A DNA stretch of 64,000 nt from Paracoccus liaowanqingii. GTDB taxonomy: Bacteria; Pseudomonadota; Alphaproteobacteria; Rhodobacterales; Rhodobacteraceae. Of this stretch, positions 36,960 through 46,408 are shown piece after piece. Position 1 is the first letter of the stretch, and each line of letters begins with the position of its first letter. The notes beneath the pieces were generated by a model. The model ran no database searches and was not told the origin of the DNA. It was given only the letters and a program-made list of their open reading frames with translations. The position numbers and the translations under genes are program-made. The stretch is taken from assembly GCF_004683865.2 (NCBI RefSeq), contig NZ_CP040759.1, positions 1 through 64,000 on the forward strand, read 5' to 3'.

Positions 36960-37429
36960 TAATTGAGTTGGGCATGATCACGGTGTTGGGAGTATTCATA
37001 GCGGTAGGAAAGTTTTCATATCTTGAAGGTCTGCCGACATCCTCAATGACATCGAAGAATGACATTAATCAGGCAAGAGTAATATACCCGGGAGCCAGGA
37101 GGACGACCCCTTGATCTCTAACCTGGCTCCGTACTGTTATAGAACCCATGCAAATAGTTTCAACTATAGGTTTTGGTCTTGAACCATTGGAGCCAGTAAG
37201 ACCCTCCCCGGGTGAAGTTCATTGCCCCCAAAATTGGATTGGAAATTCTCTCCGTAATCCCTCCGCTCTGAGCATGGAGAGGTGCGAGTTCGTCCATCCC
37301 ATCAAGGTCTGCCAGATCAGGTACAGCCGATTGGGGGATTGAGATGGGCACTTTCAAAGTGGGAGTTGCAACTGGTTCAATGAACTCGAGCCTGCCCTTC
37401 ATCTTGACGATGCTCGTCTTGGTTCTCCT

Positions 37430-37770
37430 CCCCTACGTACCCGAGGCCTTTGACGAACTTGATGGTCCCATCCAGGTGGCCTAGTAAGGGATAAGAACTG
37501 AGCAGGCCCGTAGCAGCCTCCAGAGCCACCGCTGATGGCAATGTTAGATTTTGGCTACCTTGGTATACAAACATGGCATGATGGCCTTCAGGGAGCCTGT
37601 CCGGGCCTCTCAGAGGTACTTGAGGAGAGAGGTGACCTTTCCACTGCCCCCCGGTCATCTGTGACCTCGATTGGCGACCTGGTCTGGATCCACAACTGAA
37701 GGGCTGCCTCCTCACTCTCCCCCAGCAGTTCCTGCAGGACCGATCGAAGCGCTGAGCCAGGGGCACCCAA
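37430..37770 (-). pseudogene. Decayed minus-strand coding region
   Basis: Two overlapping frames look coding in succession: GSALRSVLQELLGESEEAAL...EVTDDRGAVER, then after a shift HHAMFVYQGSQNLTLPSAVA...LDGTIKFVKGLGYVG. This suggests one gene broken by a frameshift near 37620. No family recognised. Confidence 0.35.
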
Positions 37771-37889
37771 AAAGATCTAAGCCAGTTGATCCAGAGCAGA
37801 CCGCTTACCTAATGGTCCGAAATAGAGAGGGAACAAGGTTCCTTCATATGTTGGATTATAGAATCAAATTATTTTCCTCTCTTAAAAGA

Positions 37890-37960
37890 AGACCTTCAGG
37901 AGTCCTATCTTCGCAGAGCTTGCCTACGGCAGCTCTGCTCATCAGGACTCCTGAAGGTCT
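37890..37960. repeat. Nested cruciform, 17-bp outer stem
   Basis: Outer arms AGACCTTCAGGAGTCCT (37890-37906) and complement (37944-37960). The inner stem GCAGAGCT (37913-37920 / 37931-37938) closes TGCC-TAC-GGCA. Flanked by AAAAG/CTTTT on either side. Confidence 0.85.
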
Positions 37961-38004
37961 TTTAAAGATATCATTCAATGATATATATTTGTTATTTATA
38001 ATAT

Positions 38005-38051
38005 ATATACCATATGCCATGTACCCAAAGGGTACATGGCATATGGTATAT
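38005..38051. repeat. 22-bp perfect hairpin with AAA loop
   Basis: Left arm 38005-38026 (ATATACCATATGCCATGTAC plus CC), loop AAA, right arm 38030-38051. Surrounded by AT-only DNA. Confidence 0.9.
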
Positions 38052-38111
38052 TAATCATCTATTAGTTATATATATCATATATACCCTATAATATACTGTT
38101 AGATACTGTTA

Positions 38112-38156
38112 TACAGAAGAAGAGGCCCGGGGCATGCCCGGGCCTCTTCTTCTGTA
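38112..38156. repeat. 20-bp perfect hairpin
   Basis: Arms TACAGAAGAAGAGGCCCGGG (38112-38131) and complement (38137-38156), loop GCATG. Embedded in AT-rich sequence. It could act as a bidirectional terminator but lacks T-tracts. Confidence 0.9.
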
Positions 38157-38386
38157 ATATGCATATATTATATATTAATATTAAGTGTGTTTAGCCCCCT
38201 ACCCCCATTTATCATACAACTCTAGATAGAATGTCAAGAGAGAAAACGAAGAAGAGGCGAAGGTAGCGCAGTAGGGAAAACAGCTTGGTTACCTCCCACG
38301 TCATCCCTGTGGGCCCTCTTCCCCAGACACGGAACATCCCCCCCCCCCGCCCGACTTACCCTCAGACACTTTGAGGCCCTCGCCGC

Positions 38387-38600
38387 TCCCTGTCCCCTGG
38401 CTCCACACTCACCCGCACCTTCTCCAAGGTCCCCACTACAGGCATGATCATCCATACCGTTACCTCGAGCTCAGACATCACCAAGGCCCTCCTCCGCGCT
38501 TCAGCCTGCCGGGAAACTGCCATCAAGGGCATCAATGGGCTTCGTGGATGCCCTCTTCCGGAAACCTACCAAGCCTGCCCACCTTCACGCTGCCGAGTAA
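38387..38600 (+). pseudogene. Decayed small plus-strand gene
   Basis: The frame GSTLTRTFSKVPTTGMIIHT...ITKALLRASACRETAIKGIN is followed, after removal of one G at about 38539, by GFVDALFRKPTKPAHLHAAE and a stop. This reads as the natural end of a small protein. A one-base insertion separates the two halves. No family named. Confidence 0.35.
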
Positions 38601-39142
38601 CCCCTACCCATCCCCTGGTCCTCGGACCAAGGGCTCTCTCTTTCAGACACTTAAACACCAGAACGATAGAGCGCAGAGCCTCCCTCTCAATCCCCATACC
38701 GCAGGAGAAGCCCTCAGCTCGCCGCTGAGTGGGTATGGTGCTTCTAGATAACACTAGGTAGCCCTCAACCCTTACCACCTCTCAGAAGCGCTCTCTACGC
38801 CTCTGAGAGGCATGTTCACTTTTGCTCCGCTATTCACAAAGGGAGGGGGGTGCACATGCTGATAGGCACGTGTTGATGCTCTTGGTTCCCGTTTCAAAAA
38901 CAGGGCAAAGGCGGTCTGGTCACTCTGGGATACTTCAGGCACCAAATTTTATTTGAATACCCAGCCCCTCTGTAGGCGTCTCACTATAGGCTGAATGTCC
39001 CCTTGGTGTCCTATAGCAAGCCTGAACCCTATCTTGATGTTCAGAGGCCAAGCCAAGTTCAGCAGGACCTGTGAGTATGCGTCTCTGCCGAGCCCTATAC
39101 TGGACATTCAAAAGCTCGCTACCTGAAGACTAGGGGGTAATC

Positions 39143-39812
39143 GCCGTCCACCGTGCCACTGTCTGGCGGATGTTGCGCGGGCTCGGATTGACACACAAAA
39201 AAAGCCCTGCAGGCGCTTGAACAGAAGCGCCAGGATGTTGCCGGCCTGCGTCATATCTGGGTCGCGAGGCGCCAACCCTTCATGGCCAACCATCTGGAGC
39301 GGCTCGTTTTTCTTGATGAGACCGGGCTCAAGACCAACATGACCAAGACCACCGGCTGGTCGCCTTGCGGACAACGTTTCGTGGATCATGCGCCGTTTGG
39401 ACATTGGCGGAGCCAGACCTTCATTGCAGCGCTGCGCCATGACCGGCTGGACGCGCCTTGGGTGATCGACGGGGCGATGAACGCTGAGATGTTCGAACTC
39501 TATATCAAAACCCAACTGGTCCCGACGCTCCGGGCCGGCGACGTCGTCATTCTGGACAACCTCTCCAGCCACAAGAGCCCTGCCGCAGCGGCTGCACTGC
39601 ACAATATCGGCGCGTGGTTCTTGTTCCTGCCGCCATACAGCCCCGACCTCAATCCGATTGAAATGGCATTTGCCAAGCTCAAGGCTCTTGTCAGAAAAGC
39701 TGCCGCACGGACCTACGACCAGCTATGGGCCGCGGTCGGCCAAGTCTGCAACCTGTTCTCCGACGAGGAATGCTACAACTACTTCAAAGCCGCAGGATAT
39801 GAGGTCGATTGA
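39143..39812 (+). pseudogene. Truncated IS630-family transposase
   Basis: The C-terminal DDE_3 domain is intact from 39282 (FLDETGLKTNMTKTTGWSP, VVILDNLSSHKSPAA, PPYSPDLNPIEMAFAKLK). The preceding linker (VHRATVWRMLRGLGLTHKK) is in another frame, with a run of seven As (39197-39203) at the junction. The N-terminal helix-turn-helix domain is missing. No inverted repeat is visible on the left. Confidence 0.8.
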
Positions 39813-40347
39813 GTGCAACCGGCTCTAGAATGAAACCGAAGTTCATCATGCTCTCTTGAACGATCCAGAACCTTGCTGTTGTTCCTTCTGAGTTCGTTCA
39901 ACCACGGAACAGTAGCCTTTTACTGATGTTCGAAGGCTGTTCATGCCAACTGAACCCCTGCTGAGTCACAGCCAAGGAAAGTTGGAGAGCTGACAATGCC
40001 AGATGTTGCCGGTTGAACCACGGTTGAACTCCCTCTTAAGGAGCTGAAGACGCTCTTAGTCACAGTAGACTTCGAGATGTTCTGGTTAGTTGATCAAATA
40101 AAACCAGAAGGGTGCTTCTTTAGCTTGGCCCAGGTGTCGCAGGCATTCGGATCACCAATGCTGAAGATGCGAACTGGTTCGGGGTTAACGGTTGATTCCC
40201 ATTATTTTCTCCCTGCCAAGCCTGGGTGGCCGCCGCTGACGCGCGGCCACCCAGGCTTGGCCATGATTGAAAGGTTTAGCTGTGGCCCGAGTGGTTGTTG
40301 TCGAAGGGGGGGGGAAGTGATAGATTAGTATAGGTGAACGATTTCGC
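39813..40347. other. Intergenic region with strong hairpin and homopolymers
   Basis: No gene. Contains G9 (40306-40314), C8 (40351-40358), and a near-palindrome GGTGAACGATTTCGCTCACC at the end of the prim-pol gene. Confidence 0.5.
40215..40261. repeat. 19-bp perfect GC-rich hairpin
   Basis: Arms GCCAAGCCTGGGTGGCCGC (40215-40233) and its complement (40243-40261), loop CGCTGACGC. No T-tract. Confidence 0.9.
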
Positions 40348-41054
40348 TCACCCCCCCCATGAGTATCGAGCTGGGCCGGCCCATGTCGAAGCAGCTTTGG
40401 TTTCGGTGATGATACCCGCTGCGATCAGGGTAGCCCGTGCCTTACGAAACCGCACCAGTGTCCATTCACTATCCGGCATCGCCAAGCGCATGTCATTTGC
40501 CACGATAAGTTCACCGCGATGATTGGACCGCCGTTGCAGGTTCAGGTAAAGCGCAATTGCATCTGCCCCCAGAGGCAGCACCTTGTCGATAGCTTTGAAG
40601 GGCAGCGTAAGCCGTTGGCCGGTGCCAACGTAGTATTCACCAGCTGCAATCCGGTCTTGTGTCCACTCCCAAACTGATTTGGCTGTGGCAACAATCTCAC
40701 TGTCGAGAAAAGGTTGGCTTGTCCGGTCCAGCCGCTCGTCAGCAAAGGTACGGCCCACGTCCAGAAGGTCGTTCAAGCTGTCGCAGAACCGGGCTTGGCT
40801 GCGCAAGTAATCCCACAGAACCAGATTGCGGCTGCCGGGTGCAACCCGCTGTATCGCATTGCTCTGTTCCAACTTCTGCTTGGGAAAGGTGGGGATATTT
40901 GCAGCAGGCCGCAGCTTGTGCAAATCGTCCAGCCCGCCATGGATGAACTGATAGGCGCCCTTGCTACCCTTAGACGTATGCGCCGTCCCCGCCCCATTGA
41001 TTTCTGCGGTTTCCCGACGCTGGCCGAGCGGCGAGTCTCGTTCTGAGCATTCAG

Positions 41055-41495
41055 ATGGAGATGAAGATGGCGGATGGCGGCGACGGGTTTGACGGCTGCA
41101 TCGAGGTTGTGCGGCGGACACGTGGATATCGGCGCTGGCCGGATAATGTGAAAGCGCGGATTGTGGCCGAGAGCTTTCAGCCGAGGGCGCGGGTGGCGGA
41201 TGTGGCGCGTAGGCATGATCTGGCAGCGCATCAGCTTTCAGATTGGCGGCGTCAGGCGCGCAAGGGCCGTCTTGTCCTGCCCGCTGACGCCATGGCCGGT
41301 GTGGCGTCTGACGCTTTGCCAGCCTTTGTGCCGGTTTCGGTGGAGCCTGAGGATGTCGGTCTGTCTGCGGATCCCGAACGGACCGTCGGGGTCATCACGA
41401 TCGAGATCGGCAACGATCTGGTGCTGCGGGTTCCAGGCGATGTTCCGGTAGAGCGGGCAGCAGCAGTGGCGCGCGCTTTGCGAGGATCGGCATGA
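41055..41495 (+). CDS. tnpA: IS66 TnpA
   Basis: 146 residues (or 142 from the internal MADGGDGFDGC). Helix-turn-helix protein: GYRRWPDNVKARIVAESF, ARVADVARRHDLAAHQLSDW. Its last 4 bases overlap tnpB. Confidence 0.88.
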   Translation: MEMKMADGGDGFDGCIEVVRRTRGYRRWPDNVKARIVAESFQPRARVADVARRHDLAAHQLSDWRRQARKGRLVLPADAMAGVASDALPAFVPVSVEPEDVGLSADPERTVGVITIEIGNDLVLRVPGDVPVERAAAVARALRGSA

Positions 41496-41845
41496 TTGTC
41501 GCGGGACAACGCCAGCCAATCCTGATCGCGACGCGGCCGGTGGACTTCCGCTGCGGCCATCGCGCCCTGGCGCTGATCGTGCAGACCGAGCTGAAGCTCG
41601 ATCCGCATTCCGGGGTGACAATCGTGTTCCGTTCGAAACGCGGCGACAGGCTGAAGATTCTGGTTTGGGACGGAACAGGTCTGGTGATGGTTTACAAGGT
41701 TTTGGAGCAGGGCAGCTTTTCCTGGCCGAAGGTTCAGGACGGGACAATGCGGCTGTCGCGAGCCCAGCACGAGGCATTGTTCGAAGGTCTGGACTGGCGC
41801 CGGATCGTTGCGCAGCGGGTTGCTCCACCCATTGCAGCGGGGTGA
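41492..41845 (+). CDS. tnpB: IS66 Orf2 (TnpB)
   Basis: 117 residues, full length: ILIATRPVDFRCGHRALALI, VFRSKRGDRLKILVWDGTGLVMVYKVLE. This is the intact version of the protein that IS256 disrupts in the other IS66 copy. Confidence 0.92.
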   Translation: MIVAGQRQPILIATRPVDFRCGHRALALIVQTELKLDPHSGVTIVFRSKRGDRLKILVWDGTGLVMVYKVLEQGSFSWPKVQDGTMRLSRAQHEALFEGLDWRRIVAQRVAPPIAAG

Positions 41846-41908
41846 TTTACTCGGCTGTTGTAGCGTTGTTTTATTGGTCTTTCCTGTCCGGAAAGGCTAT
41901 GAATCCGC

Positions 41909-43561
41909 ATGTCGCAGCCCTTCGATCTCAGCCTGTTTCCAGACCTTCCGCCCGAGGTTGTGAAGGCGTTCGAGGCCGCGCAGTTCGAGCTGTCGGTGGA
42001 GCGTGCGGCGCGTCAGCATGAACAGGCGGTGGGGGCCGAGAAGGACGCCTTCATCACCGAACTGAAGGCCCTGATCGAAAAGCTGGAAGGCCAGGTCGGA
42101 CAATACCGGCATGCGAAGTTCGGGCCGAAATCGGAAAAGCTGGACCCTGCACAGCTCGAGCTGGCGCTGGAGGATCTGGAAGCCGCCATCGCCGAAACCC
42201 AGGAACAGATTGCCGCGGTCGAGGCGAAGATCTCGGCCAGCGAGACCGATCCCGAGAAGAAGGTGCCGGGCAAGAAGCGCAAGGCGCGCTCCTTGCCGCA
42301 GCATCTACCACGCGTCGAGCGTGTCATCGAGCCAGACAGCATTGTCTGCCCTTGCGGCTGTGGCGACATGGTCCGGATCGGGGAGGACCGAACCGAGCGC
42401 CTGGATTACATCCCGGCACGCTATCAGGTGATCGTCTCCGTCCGCCCGAAATACGCCTGTCCCAAAGGGCGTACGGGCGTGGTTCAGGCGAGAGCTGCAG
42501 CGCATCTTCTGGAGGGCAGCTGGCCCACCGAGGCGCTCCTGGCGCAGATCGCGGTGTCCAAGCATTCCGAACACATGCCCCTCAACCGCCAGGCCGTGGT
42601 CATGGCGCGGCACGGTGTGCCGATCGACCGATCGGTCCTCGCCGACTGGATGGGTCGGACCGGTGCGTTGATCGCCCCGGTCGTGGACCGCATGGCGGTG
42701 CTGCTGAAACAGGGCAGCACCCGGCTCTATGTCGACGAAACCACCGCCCCCGTGCTGGACCCCGGGCGAGGCAAGACGAAGGCCGGTTATCTCTGGGCGG
42801 TGCTGCGCGATGACCGGGGCTGGAACGGCCCCGCACCGCCGGGGGTGGTGTTCCACTATCGCCCCGGCCGGAAGGGCGACTATGCCAATGAGATACTGAC
42901 CGGCTTCAATGGCACGATCCAGGTTGACGCTTATGGCGCCTATACCCACCTGGCCACACCAAAGCGCACGGGCGGCGATCCCTTGCGGTTGGCTTTCTGC
43001 TGGGCCCATGGACGGCGCAAGCTGATCAAGGCCAAGCCGAAAAAGGGCTCGCCCATCGTCGACGAGGCGCTGGTGCGCATCGCAGCGCTCTACAAGGTCG
43101 AGGATGTCATCCGCGGGGCGGACCCCGTTCATCGCCGGGCGGTTCGCCTGGAATTGTCCTGCCCTCTGGTGGATCAGTTCTTCGCCTGGCTGGCCGCCCA
43201 GGCCGCACGCATCTCGCGCAAATCCGACCTCGGCGTCGCGCTCGCATACATGCTGAGGCGCCAGGACGGCTTCCGGCTTTTCCTCGAGGATGGCCATGTC
43301 GACATGGACTCCAACCTGGTCGAGAATGCCATCCGCAGCCCGGCCATGAACCGCCGCAACGCGCTTTTTGCCGGCCACGATGAGGGCGGCCGGTCGTGGG
43401 CGCGCTTCGCCAGCCTGATCGGATCCTGCAAGATGAACGGCGTCGAACCCTATGCCTACCTGCGTGATCTCTTCACCAGGCTCGCCAACGGCCATCTAGA
43501 CAAGGACATCGATGCGTTGATGCCGTGGGCCTATGCCGCCACCCCCAGCCCCTCACAATGA
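41909..43561 (+). CDS. tnpC: IS66 transposase TnpC
   Basis: 550 residues. N-terminal coiled coil and KFGPKSEKLDPAQLE, zinc-knuckle CPCGCGDMVRIGEDRTERLD, DDE domain (LYVDETTAPVLDPGRGKTKA, TIQVDAYGAYTHL, LVENAIRSPAMNRRNALFAGHDEG). Intact. Clearly homologous to but diverged from the copy at 19089. Confidence 0.93.
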   Translation: MSQPFDLSLFPDLPPEVVKAFEAAQFELSVERAARQHEQAVGAEKDAFITELKALIEKLEGQVGQYRHAKFGPKSEKLDPAQLELALEDLEAAIAETQEQIAAVEAKISASETDPEKKVPGKKRKARSLPQHLPRVERVIEPDSIVCPCGCGDMVRIGEDRTERLDYIPARYQVIVSVRPKYACPKGRTGVVQARAAAHLLEGSWPTEALLAQIAVSKHSEHMPLNRQAVVMARHGVPIDRSVLADWMGRTGALIAPVVDRMAVLLKQGSTRLYVDETTAPVLDPGRGKTKAGYLWAVLRDDRGWNGPAPPGVVFHYRPGRKGDYANEILTGFNGTIQVDAYGAYTHLATPKRTGGDPLRLAFCWAHGRRKLIKAKPKKGSPIVDEALVRIAALYKVEDVIRGADPVHRRAVRLELSCPLVDQFFAWLAAQAARISRKSDLGVALAYMLRRQDGFRLFLEDGHVDMDSNLVENAIRSPAMNRRNALFAGHDEGGRSWARFASLIGSCKMNGVEPYAYLRDLFTRLANGHLDKDIDALMPWAYAATPSPSQ

Positions 43562-44087
43562 GCTCATCCGGGAGTCCCCAGTGAGCTCATTCTGAGCACT
43601 CACGAAGGCCAAAGCGCCAGCCGGGCGCACCAAGAACCTGAACCGCAAGCGAAATCACGATGGGGCGGGAACGGCGCATACCCTTAGACGGAGGGGCAAT
43701 GACAACGCCGCCACCTAGCAGATCAACCGGGATAGACGGATCTGGACGCACCGCCCGTGCCTCTCCATTGAAGCGATACCACGCATGGAAGTTGCCGGAC
43801 CCAGATCGTACGATGATCGGGGTTTGCCCATGACGCTTCATCATGTCCCGCAAGAGGTTCTCGTCGGGGCTGTCGATATCGAGAACCGTAATTTTTGCGC
43901 GTTTGCCAGCCATGAAGGCGAAGGCATCGAGATCGGGGAACTTAAGCGCCAACTGCTGTGAGCTGGGGATGCCTAACTTTCTGTAGCCCACTGTCGCAGG
44001 CTTCTTTTGGTCGGCGGTGATACGAACTGGAAAGGTAGGAATATTGTATGATGCGTAGATGGGTTGATGTTCAGCGAAAATTCCCAA

Positions 44088-44488
44088 AGTCTTGATCCCT
44101 ATGGGTGCCTTGGGGGATAAGCCTCTTGCCGAGAAAGGTATGTTATTCTAATCTCGGTCTTGTCTCATGAAGCGCCCCACCAAGGCCGTTTCGATTAGAA
44201 GCCCGTTCCTGTTTACCGCAGGGGCGGGCTTCGCTCATTTCAGGGCATGTGCCCTCGCTCGACAGTATCTCAACCCTTGGGTAACCCGCAAGCACAAGGC
44301 ACAACCTGTAAGGTATCAACCATGCATATTGAATTTTGAGGGGTACCGATCGCAAGTACCGGTACCGTGCTTTGGTCAGCGTCTAGGCTCAGGACCAATG
44401 GACGATCTCGCTGTGCTGCCCGATGTTGAGCAGCAAGCGCTGTATGCTAAGCTGCCGGTGAGATCATGCCAGCATCAGGTAAACGGTC
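44088..44488. other. Intergenic region upstream of prim-pol and ChaC genes
   Basis: Divergent promoter region. A 125-codon plus frame (44167-44544) lacks a ribosome binding site and overlaps the ChaC start, so I do not call it. Confidence 0.4.
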
Positions 44489-45208
44489 ATGCAAGAGGCC
44501 AGACGATCAAGACAGGCCCGTCATCAACTTACGCTTACGCCTGAGCTTGTCGCTCGTTGCGGTTCCGCGATCCCTCAGGATCCTCATGATCGCTTCACTT
44601 TCACGTCTGAAGCAGACTTTGATGCCGCTTTGGAACACCATCTAAGTCTCGCGGAGGGGGCACCTCTCCAGATTTTTGCGTATGGATCACTGATCTGGAA
44701 CCCTGGCTTTGAGGTGGCGGAGCGGACACCCGGTACAGCGCTCGGCTGGCGACGAGTGTTTGGCATTTCGGTGGAACGCGCCCGCGGCTCGCGTGAGAAG
44801 CCAGGATACATGCTGACCTTAGCTCCGGGAGGACGGTGCCGGGGCGTGCTTCTCAGGGTGGCCGAGAACGACCGGAGGGCAGCTCTCTCCGCCCTTGTGC
44901 GCCGGGAATACCCCTATCGCGAGTTCTTGCCTCAGACCCGCCGGATCCAAGTCGCTACGCGCGACGGGGTGACGCCCGCACTTGCCTTCTGGGCTGGGCG
45001 TTTTGCCCCTCTTGATGCTCTCGACCACACGGAAGAACAGATTGCTTTCAATCTCGCTCACGCCTGCGGCTTTCTGGGCTCAGGGGCAGAGTATCTTTAC
45101 CGCACCGTCACCGGCCTCATCGACCATCAGATCCGTGATCCTTACCTCGATCGCATAGGGCGCATGGTTGCGGAGGAGATCAGCCGGTGGGAGCCTCCAA
45201 CACCCTGA
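44489..45208 (+). CDS. chaC: ChaC-like gamma-glutamylcyclotransferase
   Basis: 239 residues. The substrate-loop motif FAYGSLIWNPGF (residues about 62-73), RRVFGIS, PGYMLTLAPGGRCRGVLLRV and the RREYPYREF segment, where the family's catalytic glutamate lies, identify the ChaC/glutathione-specific cyclotransferase family, at normal length. It would split glutathione to 5-oxoproline and Cys-Gly in the cytoplasm. Stand-alone gene. Confidence 0.85.
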   Translation: MQEARRSRQARHQLTLTPELVARCGSAIPQDPHDRFTFTSEADFDAALEHHLSLAEGAPLQIFAYGSLIWNPGFEVAERTPGTALGWRRVFGISVERARGSREKPGYMLTLAPGGRCRGVLLRVAENDRRAALSALVRREYPYREFLPQTRRIQVATRDGVTPALAFWAGRFAPLDALDHTEEQIAFNLAHACGFLGSGAEYLYRTVTGLIDHQIRDPYLDRIGRMVAEEISRWEPPTP

Positions 45209-45286
45209 TCCTCCAAGCTTAGAGTTGCTACGCCCCGGCTTACAGCCGCTGTGATCGGTCTTAGCCCTAGGGTTCGGTCCCACCAG

Positions 45287-45571
45287 TTAATAGGTCCTGA
45301 CCCTTCTGTATTTGGCATCTGCTAACTTGCTGCAGATGTCCTGCATCAGTGAACGAAGCCAGTGGTGACCGCGATCAGCATCCATGCGCGGGTGCCAGAG
45401 AAGGGCGACCTGGATCAATTCGATTTGGATAGGCAGGGGAAACGCAATGAGCCCTTGGCGCAGGGACTGAGTGAAGCGGTCCGGGACCGTCGCGACAAGG
45501 TTCGCGCCCCGCACAAGGCCAAGGGCGGCAGCAAAGCCTCCCGCCACAGCTGCTGCCAGTCGCTTGCCTGA
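45287..45571 (-). pseudogene. C-terminal fragment of a LysR-type regulator
   Basis: The frame reads AVAGGFAAALGLVRGANLVA, TVPDRFTQSL, PLPIQIELIQVALLWHPRMD and HHWLRSLMQDI. This is the last part of a LysR substrate-binding domain ('..dlvatvP.r.a......p.P......l.WHpr.d.dpaHrWLR..l'). The DNA-binding half is missing; the frame then runs into the duplicated block at 45575. Confidence 0.65.
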
Positions 45572-45903
45572 GCCGATATGCTCGTTCAGCCATTGATGAG
45601 CGGCGTGAAGGCCCTCGCAGACTTTCCTTAGGCACCGCAAGGAAGATCCGTACTGGGAAGGTTTGCTCATTGATCTTTGGCTAAGACGGGCTCCGTCGAG
45701 GCCTAATAGAACAAATAGTGAACATTACTTTGGTTGGTCAAGTGCGCATAAGGATTCGCTCATCAAGGTTGACAACTTGGGGTTGCTATTATCTGCTGGC
45801 CGTATTGGCTTGATGAAGTGTGACTATGAGCAATTTCGGATACAAATAATTGCAAATTATTCTTTCTCGAGAGTGAAGAGTTGTGTGCTTTAAGGGTGCA
45901 GGA
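45572..45903. other. Duplicated upstream block, copy 2
   Basis: Similar, in inverted orientation, to 7721-8075. The shared part includes CTCATCAATGGCTGA(A/T)GAGCAT and the region just before the small winged-helix-like gene. No gene called. Confidence 0.55.
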
Positions 45904-46221
45904 ATGAATAGTTCAGATGCGTTCGAACAATCTGATTGGCAGGGCCTCTCAGGCGCAGATCAAGACACCCTGCGCTTCTGGTTGCAAGCAACAATAGCTC
46001 TCCAGCCGCTTGCGAAGGCAGCTGGGGTCGACCAAAAAAGCAAAGGTTCCATGATTTCCCAAGGGCTGGCATTCGAGGATAATCATGAAATTTACGGCTA
46101 CACCTTGAACCTCACGGATAGAGGATGGCTTGCGATTGAATGGCTAAACCGCAACGATATTAGTATTTCTCTCTCCGGGTCTTTTGAAGACCAACCCCAA
46201 TCATCGGGACTTTCCATATAA
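45904..46221 (+). CDS. Small winged-helix-like protein, copy 2
   Basis: 105 residues from MNSSDAFEQSDWQGLSGADQ, about 89% identical by eye to the protein at 7403-7720, with the same C-terminus (QPQSSGLSI). Conservation at the protein level after duplication suggests it is a real gene. Function unknown. Confidence 0.65.
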   Translation: MNSSDAFEQSDWQGLSGADQDTLRFWLQATIALQPLAKAAGVDQKSKGSMISQGLAFEDNHEIYGYTLNLTDRGWLAIEWLNRNDISISLSGSFEDQPQSSGLSI

Positions 46222-46408
46222 AAAATCCGCCGTGGCGTTAACTTTTTATTAACAATCGCATCAAATAGAAATAATTTTAGCATGTCCCACACGCGGGACC
46301 GAAAACAAAGCCGAATTTTGGTCTCGCCCTGCACCCTTTTGAGGTTCTGAAAGTTCACGAAGCATTCTTGCAAGGATTGCTTCCAACAGTCGTGACCGGG
46401 TTCCCACC

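Larger units (their letters stand above)
36751..39138. other. Lower-GC, hairpin-rich island with decayed genes
   Basis: About 2.4 kb of clearly different base composition, ranging from AT-runs to C-runs (C11 at 38338-38348). It has no intact gene of confidence, several long perfect hairpins listed separately, and at least two decayed phage-like frames. Weak small frames at 36826-37065 and 37160-37402 (minus) could be remnants. The island is bounded by phage-type genes and the IS630 fragment and looks foreign. Confidence 0.55.
40976..43681 (+). mobile_element. Second IS66-family element, inside the prim-pol gene
   Basis: 2,706 bp. Terminal inverted repeats begin GTATGCGCCGTCCCCGCCCC (left) and GTATGCGCCGTTCCCGCCCC (right, reverse complement). 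They are flanked by a perfect 8-bp duplication CCTTAGAC at 40968-40975 and 43682-43689. tnpA, tnpB and tnpC are all intact. It differs from the IS66 in the CRISPR array in ends and sequence. Confidence 0.95.
40348..44087 (-). pseudogene. Prim-pol (bifunctional DNA primase/polymerase-like) gene cut by IS66
   Basis: The 5' part (44087-43682) has the archaeo-eukaryotic primase core: ITVLDIDSPDENL, then RSGSGNFHAWYRF and VDLLGGGVVIAPPS. The 3' part (40967-40348) continues SKGAYQFIHGGLDDL, then a C-terminal primase domain with PGSRNLVLWDYLRSQA. Deleting the IS66 element and one 8-bp duplication joins the parts in frame to about 341 residues (PPSKG-SKGAYQF). Such genes replicate plasmids or phages. 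The gene was alive until the insertion. Confidence 0.85.

Noticed and set aside
36751..39138. Retron or diversity-generating element in the hairpin island
   Set aside because: No reverse transcriptase motif (YxDD) on either strand and no template/variable repeat pair seen.
42305..43495. 396-codon minus-strand frame
   Set aside because: Antisense shadow of the second tnpC.
44167..44544. 125-codon frame before the ChaC-like gene
   Set aside because: No ribosome binding site, odd composition, overlaps the ChaC start.
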